64,000 nucleotides of DNA, taken from assembly GCF_005239225.2 (NCBI RefSeq), contig NC_133287.1, positions 4,507,493 to 4,571,492 of the forward strand. Reading direction: 5' to 3'. Origin of the DNA: Populus alba (Eukaryota; Streptophyta; Magnoliopsida; Malpighiales; Salicaceae). Both the position numbers and the translations under genes were made by a program. Positions 47,592 to 59,200 of this stretch are shown here, in pieces. How positions within the stretch are numbered: the first letter of the stretch is position 1; every line of letters begins with the position of its first letter. The notes beneath the pieces were generated by a model that worked only from the letters and a program-made list of their open reading frames with translations, had not been told where the DNA came from and searched no databases.

Positions 47592-48656
47592 TGTTGTAAC
47601 CCATTTTTGGGTCCCCAAATAAATGAAATAAAATAAATAGCCAAAAGAGGTTAGAAAAATAACAGGAGGCAGAAGCGCTCAGCAAATGGTCAGAAAAATC
47701 GGTCAAGGAGGTTAAAAAATACAAAGATGGATTTTTGACAATATATTCTTGAATGATTGAGAGCCCTATTGAGAAGGAAAATTTGAATTTTGAGGAGAAA
47801 AGCCCAAATTTGGATGTTTATGGACTTATTTGGATTTTTATTCGAATTTATAGTAGTTTTGATTGCAAGAAAAATTGTTTTTAAGTCAATTTGGGCTTTA
47901 ATTGGAAGAAATTTAAGTTCTAGGGCCAAAATATATTTTTTAGAAATTTATTAGGCCAAATCAGGGGCTTAATTGAATAAATATTGAAGTTTAATGGCCA
48001 ATTAGGGGTTTAATTGTGAAAAACCGAAACCAGGGACTAATTTGGAAGAACCAGGTAAATAGAGGGGGCTGTTTTGCTTTGGATCAAGGGCCTAATTGAA
48101 GGAATTAGAAGTTTATTGATCAATTGAGGGCTTAATTGCATAAATCAGAGGCCAGGGACCAAAGTGAAAAACGCGGCCAACAAGAGGGACGGGGACCGAA
48201 TTTGGCAGGGACGCAATTGAATTTTATTCTTGATTGAAGGACTCGATTGAAGGACTTAATAGAACAAATGATAAATTAAGAACTGATTCAAAAAAATGTT
48301 CTGGCGCCTTTATTTTAAAATGAAACGGCGCGTTTTATCCAAAATGACGCCGTTTCTTGCATAATAAAAAAAAAAAGAGACCGAACGGTGCCGTTTTGAA
48401 CGGCACTGTTCACTTTCTTCTTCCCCCGAACATCACAGCGGGGAAGAAGGAAAAGTTTGTATTTTTTAATTTTTTTGCAGGTCCCTCTTGCCACCGACCG
48501 ACCGAGGCCCCACGCCGGTGGGCCACCGACAGAAGACGCTGACCGACCACCCGCCGCGCTGCCGAAGCCGAGGGAGGCCTGCCTGGACAGCCGCTCCCCG
48601 ACAGCCGCTCCTCGACCCGCTCCTTGGCTCCACGGTGAAGCCACGCCCCATGGTTC

Positions 48657-48664
48657 TATAAATA
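48657..48664 (+). promoter_or_regulatory. LTR TATA box
   Basis: TATAAATA lies at the place equivalent to 29758-29765 and 45544-45551 of the solo LTRs, followed by an A/G-rich leader. It is the likely start region of the element's transcript. Confidence 0.6.
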
Positions 48665-49142
48665 GAGAACCGAAAGGGAGAAAAAAAAAACAAAAAAAAA
48701 GAACAGAAGAGGAACCCGAAGAAAACTAAGAAAAATCGAAGAGAGAAAAGAGAGGAGAAAAAACTGAAAGGGAGGAGAGAGAGAACGAAAGAGAGAGAAG
48801 CTAGAAGGAACCAAACAAACAAAAAACGAGAAGAAAGAGAGAAGCAAAAAGGGAATACCTGAACAGACAGAAAACAAAAGGAAAAAACGAAACGAAAATA
48901 CAGAATAGGGAGAAGTCTCTCGACGCTGTTCGAGCCGCCACAGCACCGCCCGGAGCCGCCGTACGCGAGCCACGCCACCGCAGCACCACCAGCGACCGCC
49001 TCCTCCACGCCAGGTGACGTCCTCACCCCCCCTACATTTCGTTTTGGTTAACAGCGTCTTCCTCTTGCATGCATAATCTTGTTGCATGCAGGAGGATGGG
49101 AGGGGAAAATTAATTCCCCTCCCCGTTTTTTTTTCTTCTCTC

Positions 49143-49313
49143 CTGGGCCAGACCGGTTCTGGCCCAGCCTTTAGGTCTGGGCCGGGTCCGGCCCAGACCA
49201 GAAGAAGCATGATGGCCTATTGGGCCGAGATCGGCCCAACCTAGTATGGGCCGAGTTCGGCCCAACCTTTCTTTGTGTGGGCTGAGTCCGGCCCGTTTAT
49301 TTGGGCCGGCCCA
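49143..49313. repeat. Series of GGGCC-based inverted repeats in the LTR
   Basis: Four perfect inverted repeats follow one another: CTGGGCCAGA/TCTGGCCCAG (49143-49167), GTCTGGGCCGG/CCGGCCCAGAC (49175-49198), TTGGGCCGA/TCGGCCCAA (49220-49239) and TGGGCCGA/TCGGCCCA (49247-49264); the palindrome TGGGCCGGCCCA (49302-49313) comes next. Loops are 0-5 bases. TGGGCC/GGCCCA also fits the site II element bound by TCP factors. An AT-rich microsatellite follows at 49322-49390. Confidence 0.85.
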
Positions 49314-49961
49314 GCCCGAATTATTTTATATATATATATTATATAATATGTTATAATATATGTGTGTATATATGTATATATATATATAAAAATGTTGTTG
49401 ATTTTTCTACATATTTTTGTCAAAGTGGTTCAATGTTGGTTTGTATTTTTATACCGTAAGGATACAAGCTCAGTATTAAAATACCTGATTTTCGTCAAAA
49501 GCATAAAAAAATAATATTTTCCAAAAAAATTGTTTTTGTTTTAAAATACGGCCTGGTCTCTCCAATATATATATATAAATATTATAACATCATATTTTCA
49601 CACAACAAAGAAAATTTCAAAACAATATATGTATTAGCATGCATTTTGGCTTTAATAACCAGTTTATTCAAGCCATGAGAACTAGGTCAATATTTCAAAA
49701 ATTCTAAAAAAATCTTTTGTTTTCTTTTAGTATTTGGGATTACGAATTTATACGTAAAACGTATTCCTAAATATTATTGAAAAAGTTTTGGTATAGACGT
49801 TAGAACGGTTAGGATTTTACCCGATAAGATAAAGACCTTCTTACCGAGGAGGATTTTTCTTGAACCATAGACAGACCAACAAGTAGAAGTACAATAACAC
49901 TTTAGTTTTATCAGACAATAAAACAATGCAGCTTACCTTAGGTAGGGCGTATTTGGGGCGT

Positions 49962-50492
49962 ATTTGGCGTATTTGTGTTTATTGTTAATATGCCTTTTCG
50001 TTTATTTGCATATTTGTTTTTTTTTACGCGTATTATTTATGCATTGTATAAAATTGTCACATGCATCACTTGCTTTTATTTTGAAAAGCACACACAAGCT
50101 TTAAGTTAAGTGGGGAATTAGCGATTTACCCTAAGACTATTGGTCAGGGTTTAAATGCGTGAAACACCCAACTCATATCTGAGTGCCTGCTTGGTAATGG
50201 TGGGCATACGTGTCTTAACTGTTCCTTGCAATGCCCCCATACTGTCTTTACGAAGAACGTCACTAGGCAGATATGAGACCCTTCAAGACCAGATAGAAAA
50301 ACTACCAACTCTCACTTAATAATTAGAGCTTGTCCTTAGGTTATGTGTCTTATTTGCAATATTATACTCATCGCGCATCACTTGTGCATCACATTTCATC
50401 CCGCATTTTGTTTTTTAAATTATCATATGCATTCCAGATCGTGAAACATAGGTCCCACATCCAGAGTCCACCAAACCCGTTCAAGATCAAGA
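49962..50492 (+). other. Leader of the retrotransposon
   Basis: Noncoding sequence between the broken LTR end and gag. It holds blocks typical of TAT leaders (GCAATGCCCCCATACTGTC, CGTCACTAGGCAGATATGAG). No primer-binding site is recognised. Confidence 0.55.
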
Positions 50493-51923
50493 ATGGAGAA
50501 TGAAGAGAGGGCCATCCTAGAATCCTGCTACCAAAGTGAATTGGAATCCGTAAGGAATGAAGTTTCTCGAATGACCAATCTGCTTGAGCAACTTTTAAGA
50601 GCCAAGAACGGGGAAGGAACGTCCACCCAACCACCTATAGGAGCACCGTCAGTTCATGTCCCGGGGGTATCTCAGAACTTGGGGGCAGATTCAATGACGG
50701 GGCAGCACTTTGCGCCTGCCATTCCCATTCAGCCCCCTCAAGCTCACATTACTGTAGATGGGCCTTCTGATAATAGGTCCACTGGATTTATGAACGATGA
50801 CAAGATATTAGCTTTGGAAGAAAGGTTAAGAGCAATCGAGGGAAATGATTGGTTTGACCCCATGCGAGCGTCTGAAATATGCTTGGTACCAAACATCACG
50901 GTACCAAAAGATTTTAGGATACCGGAGTTTATAAAGTACACTGGGTTGGAATGCCCAAACACTCACCTTCGATCTTATTGCAATAAGATGGCTAAGGTGA
51001 TTCATGATGATAAGTTACTGATCTACTTTTTCCAAGATAGTCTATCGGGGTCGGCGCTAAGTTGGTACATGAGGCTGGATAATGCCAGGATTAAGAAATG
51101 GAAGGATTTAGTGGAGGCTTTCCTTAAGCAATACAAGTTCAATTTGGAAATTGCTCCAGATCGAACAAGCCTTATGTCGATGGAAAAGAGAAGCCAAGAG
51201 TCAGTAAGGGCTTATGCGCAAAGATGGAGGGACGAGGCCACACATGTGCAACCCCCTTTGATAGAAACGGAGATGGTGACTTTGTTCGCCAATACATTCA
51301 AGGCACCCTACTATGAGCATTTAATGGGTAGCTCAGCTCAACATTTCTATGATGTTGTATGCATAGCGGAAAGAATAGAGCAAGGGATTAAAGCTGGACG
51401 TATAATTGAGCCATTGGAGACAAAGGGTTTTATTGGAAGAAAAATGAAAGGTCCCGTTAACAACTTCGAAGGTGGGTCCAATGACAATATAATGGATTCA
51501 TATAACCCACAAATACCTACCTCTCATGTGGCCCACATAAACTTTAACAAACATTTTTCCCCTAATCGAGCAAATAACCAGTCAAACATCCAAAACAACC
51601 ACCAAAGACCAAACACAAGATACATTTCAGAACAACTACCGCCATTACCCATGCCTTTGAAGGACATGTATGCCAAACTACTAAGCATTGGACAAATAGC
51701 CCCTATCCCTACATTACCACTACAGCCACCATTCCCCATCTGGTATAAGCCCGAGTTGACTTGCGAGTACCATGCTGGTATTCCCGGGCATTGTCTTGAA
51801 ACGTGCTACGCTTTCAAGAAAAAGTTGTTGGAGCTCATCAAGATAGGATGGGTGTCATTTGAAGACACACCCAATGTCAATTCAAATCCTTTGCTTGGTC
51901 ATGACAAAAGTAATAGGGGATAA
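50493..51923 (+). CDS. gag: Retrotransposon Gag protein
   Basis: A 476-residue ORF. The N-terminus (1-40) is a likely coiled coil (SELESVRNEVSRMTNLLEQL), followed by a Pro-rich linker. Residues 140-290 hold the plant retrotransposon gag domain, with signatures FRIPEFIKYTGLECPNTHLR, FQDSLSGSALSWYMRL and YAQRWRDEA. Near residue 425 there is a zinc-knuckle-like CEYHAGIPGHCLETC (C-x2-H-x5-H-x4-C) followed by LLELIKIGWVSFED, as in TAT/Ogre elements. Gag packages element RNA into virus-like particles. The ORF has no internal stops, so it is young or under constraint. It ends in a TAA without fusion to a protease. Start chosen as the first ATG in frame. Confidence 0.9.
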   Translation: MENEERAILESCYQSELESVRNEVSRMTNLLEQLLRAKNGEGTSTQPPIGAPSVHVPGVSQNLGADSMTGQHFAPAIPIQPPQAHITVDGPSDNRSTGFMNDDKILALEERLRAIEGNDWFDPMRASEICLVPNITVPKDFRIPEFIKYTGLECPNTHLRSYCNKMAKVIHDDKLLIYFFQDSLSGSALSWYMRLDNARIKKWKDLVEAFLKQYKFNLEIAPDRTSLMSMEKRSQESVRAYAQRWRDEATHVQPPLIETEMVTLFANTFKAPYYEHLMGSSAQHFYDVVCIAERIEQGIKAGRIIEPLETKGFIGRKMKGPVNNFEGGSNDNIMDSYNPQIPTSHVAHINFNKHFSPNRANNQSNIQNNHQRPNTRYISEQLPPLPMPLKDMYAKLLSIGQIAPIPTLPLQPPFPIWYKPELTCEYHAGIPGHCLETCYAFKKKLLELIKIGWVSFEDTPNVNSNPLLGHDKSNRG

Positions 51924-53024
51924 AGGGTTGGAAAACCTTGGTCAAGAATCGTTAATAATAAAGAAGGTGAGATCGAAGGAGAAGACAAGGAAACACAAGT
52001 GGGGAAGGAAGATGAAGCATTGCCCCGGTTGACTTTCCACGCACTAGAAGAAGTTTCAAAACGGGTTGACCCAAGAACTTCTCGTAGTTTTCAAAATGTA
52101 AAACAACTTTATTTGCCTTAGCATGTTTTTGTCATTTGCTTTTGTCATTGCTTTTATTTTCTCTAGTGGGCAATCAAGGCTCATGATGTCAGCTACATTT
52201 TGTGTTTGAGCCTATCTTTTTCTTTAAATAAATGATGAGATTATGCACTTTTTGAACAAGGTTGAGTGGTTACAAAGAAAGTATCATAAAATGGTTTAAA
52301 TATAAAATTTAAGAAAAGCTAACCCTAAAATACAACCCTACCTCTGATAGCATAATGAATTACATGGTCGCTTTATAATCATCTGTATTTGTCTTTTAAA
52401 GAATAGAGTTTATCAACCATAACAATGTGCATTTTGAAAATAAATAAATAAATAAATCATTATCCCTTCACTCACTAAAAGGTTTATCACTGGTTGAATG
52501 AATTTCTTCTCTATATAAAAGTCCAGACTAGGATCACACCCCTACACTGGGGGCAAGACGAGATGTTTTTTGAAAAGTTTTACGGAAACCTATAGATTTG
52601 AAAACCAAGCTAAAGCATTTGACAAAAGCATGACAAAGAGGCAAATACAAGTCATACATTTTAAGAGAAGGACTACTTGAGGAAGGTCAACGACTTCTTC
52701 TCCAAGAATATGATAGGCAACACGAGAGATGAATCCAGCATACGACTTCAAAAGCAAGTTCATGTTAAGAGGGAGTCTCATGAACTAGAAGAAGAGGATG
52801 GGGCCTATGTTTCAAAACCAGGTATGAATGCATGCATTACATCTAATCATAAATCATTGCATATATGTTTTTTGGGTCGTTACAGGACGAGATTTTAGCG
52901 CATTCCAATAAAATTATGGACGAAGAAAGAATCATTGAGTTGATTCTAGAATAACAAGAAGAGAAGATAATGGTTTTCAAACCCTGCCAGCAGGAAGAAC
53001 GACATCGATAGCATTCAGTAAAAA
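51924..53024 (+). other. 3' noncoding region of the retrotransposon
   Basis: The sequence passes from gag into a purine-rich stretch (51960-52080) that might encode a relict acidic peptide, then AT-rich noncoding DNA. CACTGGGGGCAAGACGAGAT (52546-52565) is a family mark of the region after pol. Short ORFs at 52590-52898 have no domain. No pol remnant is recognised. Confidence 0.5.
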
Positions 53025-53250
53025 GGAATCGCTAGATGGGATTCCAAGTTGTTTGATAAAAGGAGATCGCTAGAAGGGATCTCGTATTTCGATGAAGGTC
53101 GCTAGAAGGGACCTCATATTTCAGCTTTGAATAAAAGGAATCGCCAGATGGGATTCCAAGTTGTTTGAGAATGCCAGAAGGGATCTCGTTTTCGATATTC
53201 ATCAATGGAGGTCGCTAGAAGGAACCTCAAATTTCAGCTTTTGTATAAAA
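53025..53250 (+). repeat. Irregular entry repeats preceding the array
   Basis: Six units of about 34-44 bases each start with a hairpin-forming core: GGAATC/GATTCC (53025-53045), GAGATC/GATCTC (53063-53083), AGGTC/GACCT (53096-53114), GGAATC/GATTCC (53137-53157), GAGA..TCTC (about 53167-53187) and GAGGT/ACCTC (53208-53228). Loops read GCTAGAWGG or GCCAGAWGG. Spacers are T-rich (ATTTCAGCTTT, AAGTTGTTTGA). Confidence 0.8.
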
Positions 53251-56200
53251 GAGATCGGCAAAGGGATCTCAGTTTAACCCAATTGAACAGGATTTTGGTT
53301 ATGGTTAGAGGGGATTGCCGAAAGGAATCTCAGTCTAGCCCAACCCTACACATTCCTTGGTTATGGTTAAAGGGGCTCAACGAAGGATCTCAGTTTAACC
53401 TAATTGGAAAGGATTTTGGTTCTGGTTAGATGGGATTGCCGAAAGGAATCTCAGTCTAGCCCAACCCTACACATTCCTTGGTTATGGTTAAAGGCGGTCG
53501 ACGAAGGGATCTCAGTTTAACCTAATTGGAAAGGATTTTTGGTTCTGGTTAGAGGAGATTGCCGAAAGGAATCTCAGTCTAGCCCAACCCTACACATTCC
53601 TTGGTTATGGTTAAAGGGGATCGACAAAGGGATCTCAGTTTAACCTAATTGGAAAGGATTTTGGTTCTGGTTAGAGGAGATTGCCGAAAGGAATCTCAGT
53701 CTAGCCCAACCCTACACATTCCTTGGTTATGGTTAAAGGGGATCGACAAAGGGATCTCAGTTTAACCTAATTGGAAAAGGATTTTGGTTCTGGTTAGAGG
53801 AGATTGCCGAAAGGAATCTCAGTCTAGCCCAACCCTACACATTCCTTGGTTATGGTTAAAGGGGATCGACGAAGGGATCTCAGTTTAACCTAATTGGAAA
53901 GGATTTTGGTTCTGGTTAGAGGAGATTGCCGAAAGGAATCTCAGTCTAGCCCAAACCCTACACATTCCTTGGTTATGGTTAAAGGGGATCGACAAAGGGA
54001 TCTCAGTTTAAACCTAATTGGAAAGGATTTTGGTTCTGGTTAGAGGGGATTGCCGAAAGGAATCTCAGTCTAGCCGAACCCTACACATTCCTTGGTTATG
54101 GTTAAAGGGGATCGACGAAAGGGATCTCAGTTTAACCTAATTGGAAAGGATTTTGGTTCTGGTTAGAGGAGGATTGCCGAAAGGAATCTCAGTCTAGCCC
54201 AACCCTACACATTCCTTGGTTATGGTTAAAGGGGATCGACAAAGGGATCTCAGTTTAACCTAATTGGAAAAGGATTTTGGTTCTGGTTAGAGGGGATTGC
54301 CGAAAGGAATCTCAGTCTAGCCCAACCCTACACATTCCTTGGTTATGGTTAAAGGGGATCCCAAAGGGATCTCAGTTTAACCTAATTGGAAAGGATTTTG
54401 GTTCTGGTTAGAGGGATTGCCGAAAAGGAATCTCAGTCTAGCCCAACCCTACACATTCCTTGGTTATGGTTAAAGGGGATCGACAAAGGGATCTCAGTTT
54501 AACCTAATTGGAAAGGATTTTGGTTCTGGTTAGAGGGGATTGCGAAAGGAATCTCAGTCTAGCCCAACCCTACACATTCCTTGGTTATGGTTAAAGGGAT
54601 CGACAAAGGGATCTCAGTTTAACCTAATTGGAAAGGATTTTGGTTCTGGTTAGAGGGGATTGCCGAAAGGAATCTCAGTCTAGCCCAACCCTACACATTC
54701 CTTGGTTATGGTTAAAAGGGGATCGACAAAGGATCTCAGTTTAACCTAATTGGAAAGGATTTTGGTTCTGGTTAGAGGGGATTGCCGAAAGGAATCTCAG
54801 TCTAGCCCAACCCTACACATTCCTTGGTTATGGTTAAAGGGGTCGACGAAAGGGATCTCAGTTTTAACCTAATTGGAAAGGATTTTGGTTCTGGTTAGAG
54901 GGGATTGCCGAAAGGAATCTCAGTCTAGCCCAACCCTACACATTCCTTGGTTATGGTTAAAGGGGGTCGACGAAGGGATCTCAGTTTAACCTAATTGGAA
55001 AGGATTTTGGTTCTGGTTAGAGGAGATTGCCGAAAGGAATCTCAGTCTAGCCCAACCCTACACATTCCTTGGTTATGGTTAAAGGGGATCGACAAAGGGA
55101 TCTCAGTTTAACCTAATTGGAAAGGATTTTGGTTCTGGTTAGAGGAGATTTGCCGAAAGGAATCTCAGTCTAGCCCAACCCTACACATTCCTTGGTTATG
55201 GTTAAAGGGGATCGACGAAGGGATCTCAGTTTAACCTAATTGGAAAGGATTTTGGTTCTGGTTAGAGGGGATTGCCGAAAGAAATCTCAGTCTAGCCCAA
55301 CCCTACACATTCCTTGGTTATGGTTAAAGGGGATCGACAAAGGGATCTCAGTTTAACCTAATTGGAAAGGATTTTGGTTCTGGTTAGAGGGGATTGCCGA
55401 AAGGAATCTCAGTCTAGCCCAACCCTACACATTCCTTGGTTATGGTTAAAGGGGTCGACGAAGGGATCTCAGTTTAACCTAATTGGAAAGGATTTTGGTT
55501 CTGGTTAGAGGGATTGCCGAAAAGGAATCTCAGTCTAGCCCAACCCTACACATTCCTTGGTTATGGTTAAAGGGGATCGACGAAGGGATCTCAGTTTAAC
55601 CTAATTGGAAAGGATTTTGGTTCTGGTTAGAGGGGATTGCCGAAAGGAATCTCAGTCTAGCCCAACCCTACACATTCCTTGGTTATGGTTAAAGGGGGTC
55701 GACGAAGGGATCTCAGTTTAACCTAATTGGAAAGGATTTTGGTTCTGGTTAGAGGGGATTGCCGAAAGGAATCTCAGTCTAGCCCAACCCTACACATTCC
55801 TTGGTTATGGTTAAAGGGGATCGACGAAGGGATCTCAGTTTAACCTAATTGGAAAGGATTTTGGTTCTGGTTAGAGGAGATTGCCGAAAGGAATCTCAGT
55901 CTAGCCCAACCCTACACATTCCTTGGTTATGGTTAAAGGGGTCGACGAAGGGATCTCAGTTTAACCTAATTGGAAAGGATTTTGGTTCTGGTTAGAGGAG
56001 ATTGCCGAAAGGAATCTCAGTCTAGCCCAACCCTACACATTCCTTGGTTATGGTTAAAGGGGATCGACGAAGGGATCTCAGTTTAACCTAATTGGAAAGG
56101 ATTTTGGTTCTGGTTAGAGGAGGATTGCCGAAAGGAATCTCAGTCTAGCCCAACCCTACACATTCCTTGGTTATGGTTAAAGGGGATCGACGAAGGGATC

Positions 56201-59200
56201 TCAGTTTAACCTAATTGGAAAGGATTTTGGTTCTGGTTAGAGGGGATTGCCGAAAGGAATCTCAGTCTAGCCCAACCCTACACATTCCTTGGTTATGGTT
56301 AAAGGGGATCGACAAAGGGATCTCAGTTTAACCTAATTGGAAAGGATTTTGGTTCTGGTTAGAGGAGATTGCCGAAAGGAATCTCAGTCTAGCCCAACCC
56401 TACACATTCCTTGGTTATGGTTAAAGGGGATCGACAAAGGGATCTCAGTTTAACCTAATTGGAAAGGATTTTGGTTCTGGTTAGAGGAGATTGCCGAAAG
56501 GAATCTCAGTCTAGCCCAACCCTACACATTCCTTGGTTATGGTTAAAGGGGATCGACAAAGGGATCTCAGTTTAACCTAATTGGAAAGGATTTTGGTTCT
56601 GGTTAGAGGGGATTGCCGAAAGGAATCTCAGTCTAGCCCAACCCTACACATTCCTTGGTTATGGTTAAAGGGGATCGACGAAAGGGATCTCAGTTTAACC
56701 TAATTGGAAAGGATTTTGGTTCTGGTTAGAGGAGATTGCCGAAAGGAATCTCAGTCTAGCCCAACCCTACACATTCCTTGGTTATGGTTAAAGCGGGATC
56801 GACAAGGGATCTCAGTTTAACCTAATTGGAAAGGATTTTGGTTCTGGTTAGAGGGGATTGCCGAAAGGAATCTCAGTCTAGCCCAACCCTACACATTCCT
56901 TGGTTATGGTTAAAGGGGATCGACAAAGGGATCTCAGTTTAACCTAATTGGAAAGGATTTTGGTTCTGGTTAGAGGGGATTGCCGAAAGGAATCTCAGTC
57001 TAGCCCCAACCCTACACATTCCTTGGTTATGGTTAAAGGGGAATCGGACAAAGGGATCTCAGTTTAACCTAATTGGAAAGGATTTTGGTTCTGGTTAGAG
57101 GAGATTGCCGAAAGGAATCTCAGTCTAGCCCAACCCTACACATTCCTTGGTTATGGTTAAAGGGTCGACGAAGGGATCTCAGTTTAACCTAATTGGAAAG
57201 GATTTTGGTTCTGGTTAGAGGGGATTGCCGAAAGGAATCTCAGTCTAGCCCAACCCTACACATTCCTTGGTTATGGTTAAAGGGGATCGACGAAGGGATC
57301 TCAGTTTAACCTAATTGGAAAGGATTTTGGTTCTGGTTAGAGGGGATTGCCGAAAGGAATCTCAGTCTAGCCCAACCCTACACATTCCTTGGTTATGGTT
57401 AAAGGGGATCGACAAAGGGATCTCAGTTTAACCTAATTGGAAAGGATTTTGGTTCTGGTTAGAGGGGATTGCCGAAAGGAATCTCAGTCTAGCCCAACCC
57501 TACACATTCCTTGGTTATGGTTAAAGGGGTCGACGAAAGGGATCTCAGTTTAACCTAATTGGAAAGGATTTTGGTTCTGGTTAGAGGGGATTGCCGAAAG
57601 GAATCTCAGTCTAGCCCAACCCTACACATTCCTTGGTTATGGTTAAAGGGGATCGACGAAAGGGATCTCAGTTTAACCTAATTGGAAAGGATTTTGGTTC
57701 TGGTTAGAGGGGATTGCCGAAAGGAATCTCAGTCTAGCCCAACCCTACACATTCCTTGGTTATGGTTAAAGGGGATCGACGAAAGGGATCTCAGTTTAAC
57801 CTAATTGGAAAGGATTTTGGTTCTGGTTAGAGGGGATTGCCGAAAGGAATCTCAGTCTAGCCCAACCCTACACATTCCTTGGTTATGGTTAAAGCGGGAT
57901 CGACAAAGGGATCTCAGTTTAACCTAATTGGAAAGGATTTTGGTTCTGGTTAGAGGGGATTGCCGAAAGGAATCTCAGTCTAGCCCAACCCTACACATTC
58001 CTTGGTTATGGTTAAAGGGGATCGACGAAAGGGATCTCAGTTTAACCTAATTGGAAAGGATTTTGGTTCTGGTTAGAGGGGATTGCCGAAAGGAATCTCA
58101 GTCTAGCCCAACCCTACACATTCCTTGGTTATGGTTAAAGGGGATCGACGAAGGGATCTCAGTTTAACCTAATTGGAAAGGATTTTGGTTCTGGTTAGAG
58201 GGGATTGCCGAAAGGAATCTCAGTCTAGCCCAACCCTACACATTCCTTGGTTATGGTTAAAAGGGGTCGACGAAAGGGATCTCAGTTTAACCTAATTGGA
58301 AAGGATTTTGGTTCTGGTTAGAGGGGATTGCCGAAAGGAATCTCAGTCTAGCCCAACCCTACACATTCCTTGGTTATGGTTAAAGGGGATCGACGAAAGG
58401 GATCTCAGTTTAACCTAATTGGAAAGGATTTTGGTTCTGGTTAGAGGGGATTGCCGAAAGGAATCTCAGTCTAGCCCAACCCTACACATTCCTTGGTTAT
58501 GGTTAAAGGGGATCGACGAAGGGATCTCAGTTTAACCTAATTGGAAAGGATTTTGGTTCTGGTTAGAGGGGATTGCCGAAAGGAAATCTCAGTCTAGCCC
58601 AACCCTACACATTCCTTGGTTATGGTTAAAGGGGATCGACAAAGGGATCTCAGTTTAACCTAATTGGAAAGGATTTTGGTTCTGGTTAGAGGGGATTGCC
58701 GAAAGGAATCTCAGTCTAGCCCAACCCTACACATTCCTTGGTTATGGTTAAAGGGATCGACAAAGGGATCTCAGTTTAACCTAATTGGAAAGGATTTTGG
58801 TTCTGGTTAGAGGAGATTGCCGAAAGGAATCTCAGTCTAGCCCAACCCTACACATTCCTTGGTTATGGTTAAAGGGGATCGACAAAAGGGATCTTTTTAA
58901 CCTAAGAAAAGGATTTTGGTTCTGGTTAGAGGGGATTGCCGAAAGGAATCTCAGTCTAGCCCAACCCTACACATTCCTTGGTTATGGTTAAAGGGGATCG
59001 ACAAAGGGATCTCAGTTTAACCTAATTGGAAAGGATTTTGGTTCTGGTTAGAGGGGATTGCCGAAAGGAATCTCAGTCTAGCCCAACCCTACACATTCCT
59101 TGGTTATGGTTAAAGGGGATCGACAAAGGGATCTCAGTTTAACCTAATTGGAAAGGATTTTGGTTCTGGTTAGAGGGATTGCCGAAAGGAATCTCAGTCT

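Larger units (their letters stand above)
47592..49961 (+). repeat. 5' LTR of the TAT/Ogre-like element
   Basis: It begins TGTTGTAACCC and stays homologous to the solo LTRs up to GTAGGGCGTATTTGGGGCG near 49961. The last ~210 bases seen in the solo copies (GCTAATACC through GGTGGCGACTTCC to the CA-like end) and a recognisable primer-binding site are missing, so U5 appears deleted. Unlike the solo LTRs it has a GC-rich stretch at 48300-49000. A run of GCGTATTT copies marks the break. Confidence 0.75.
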
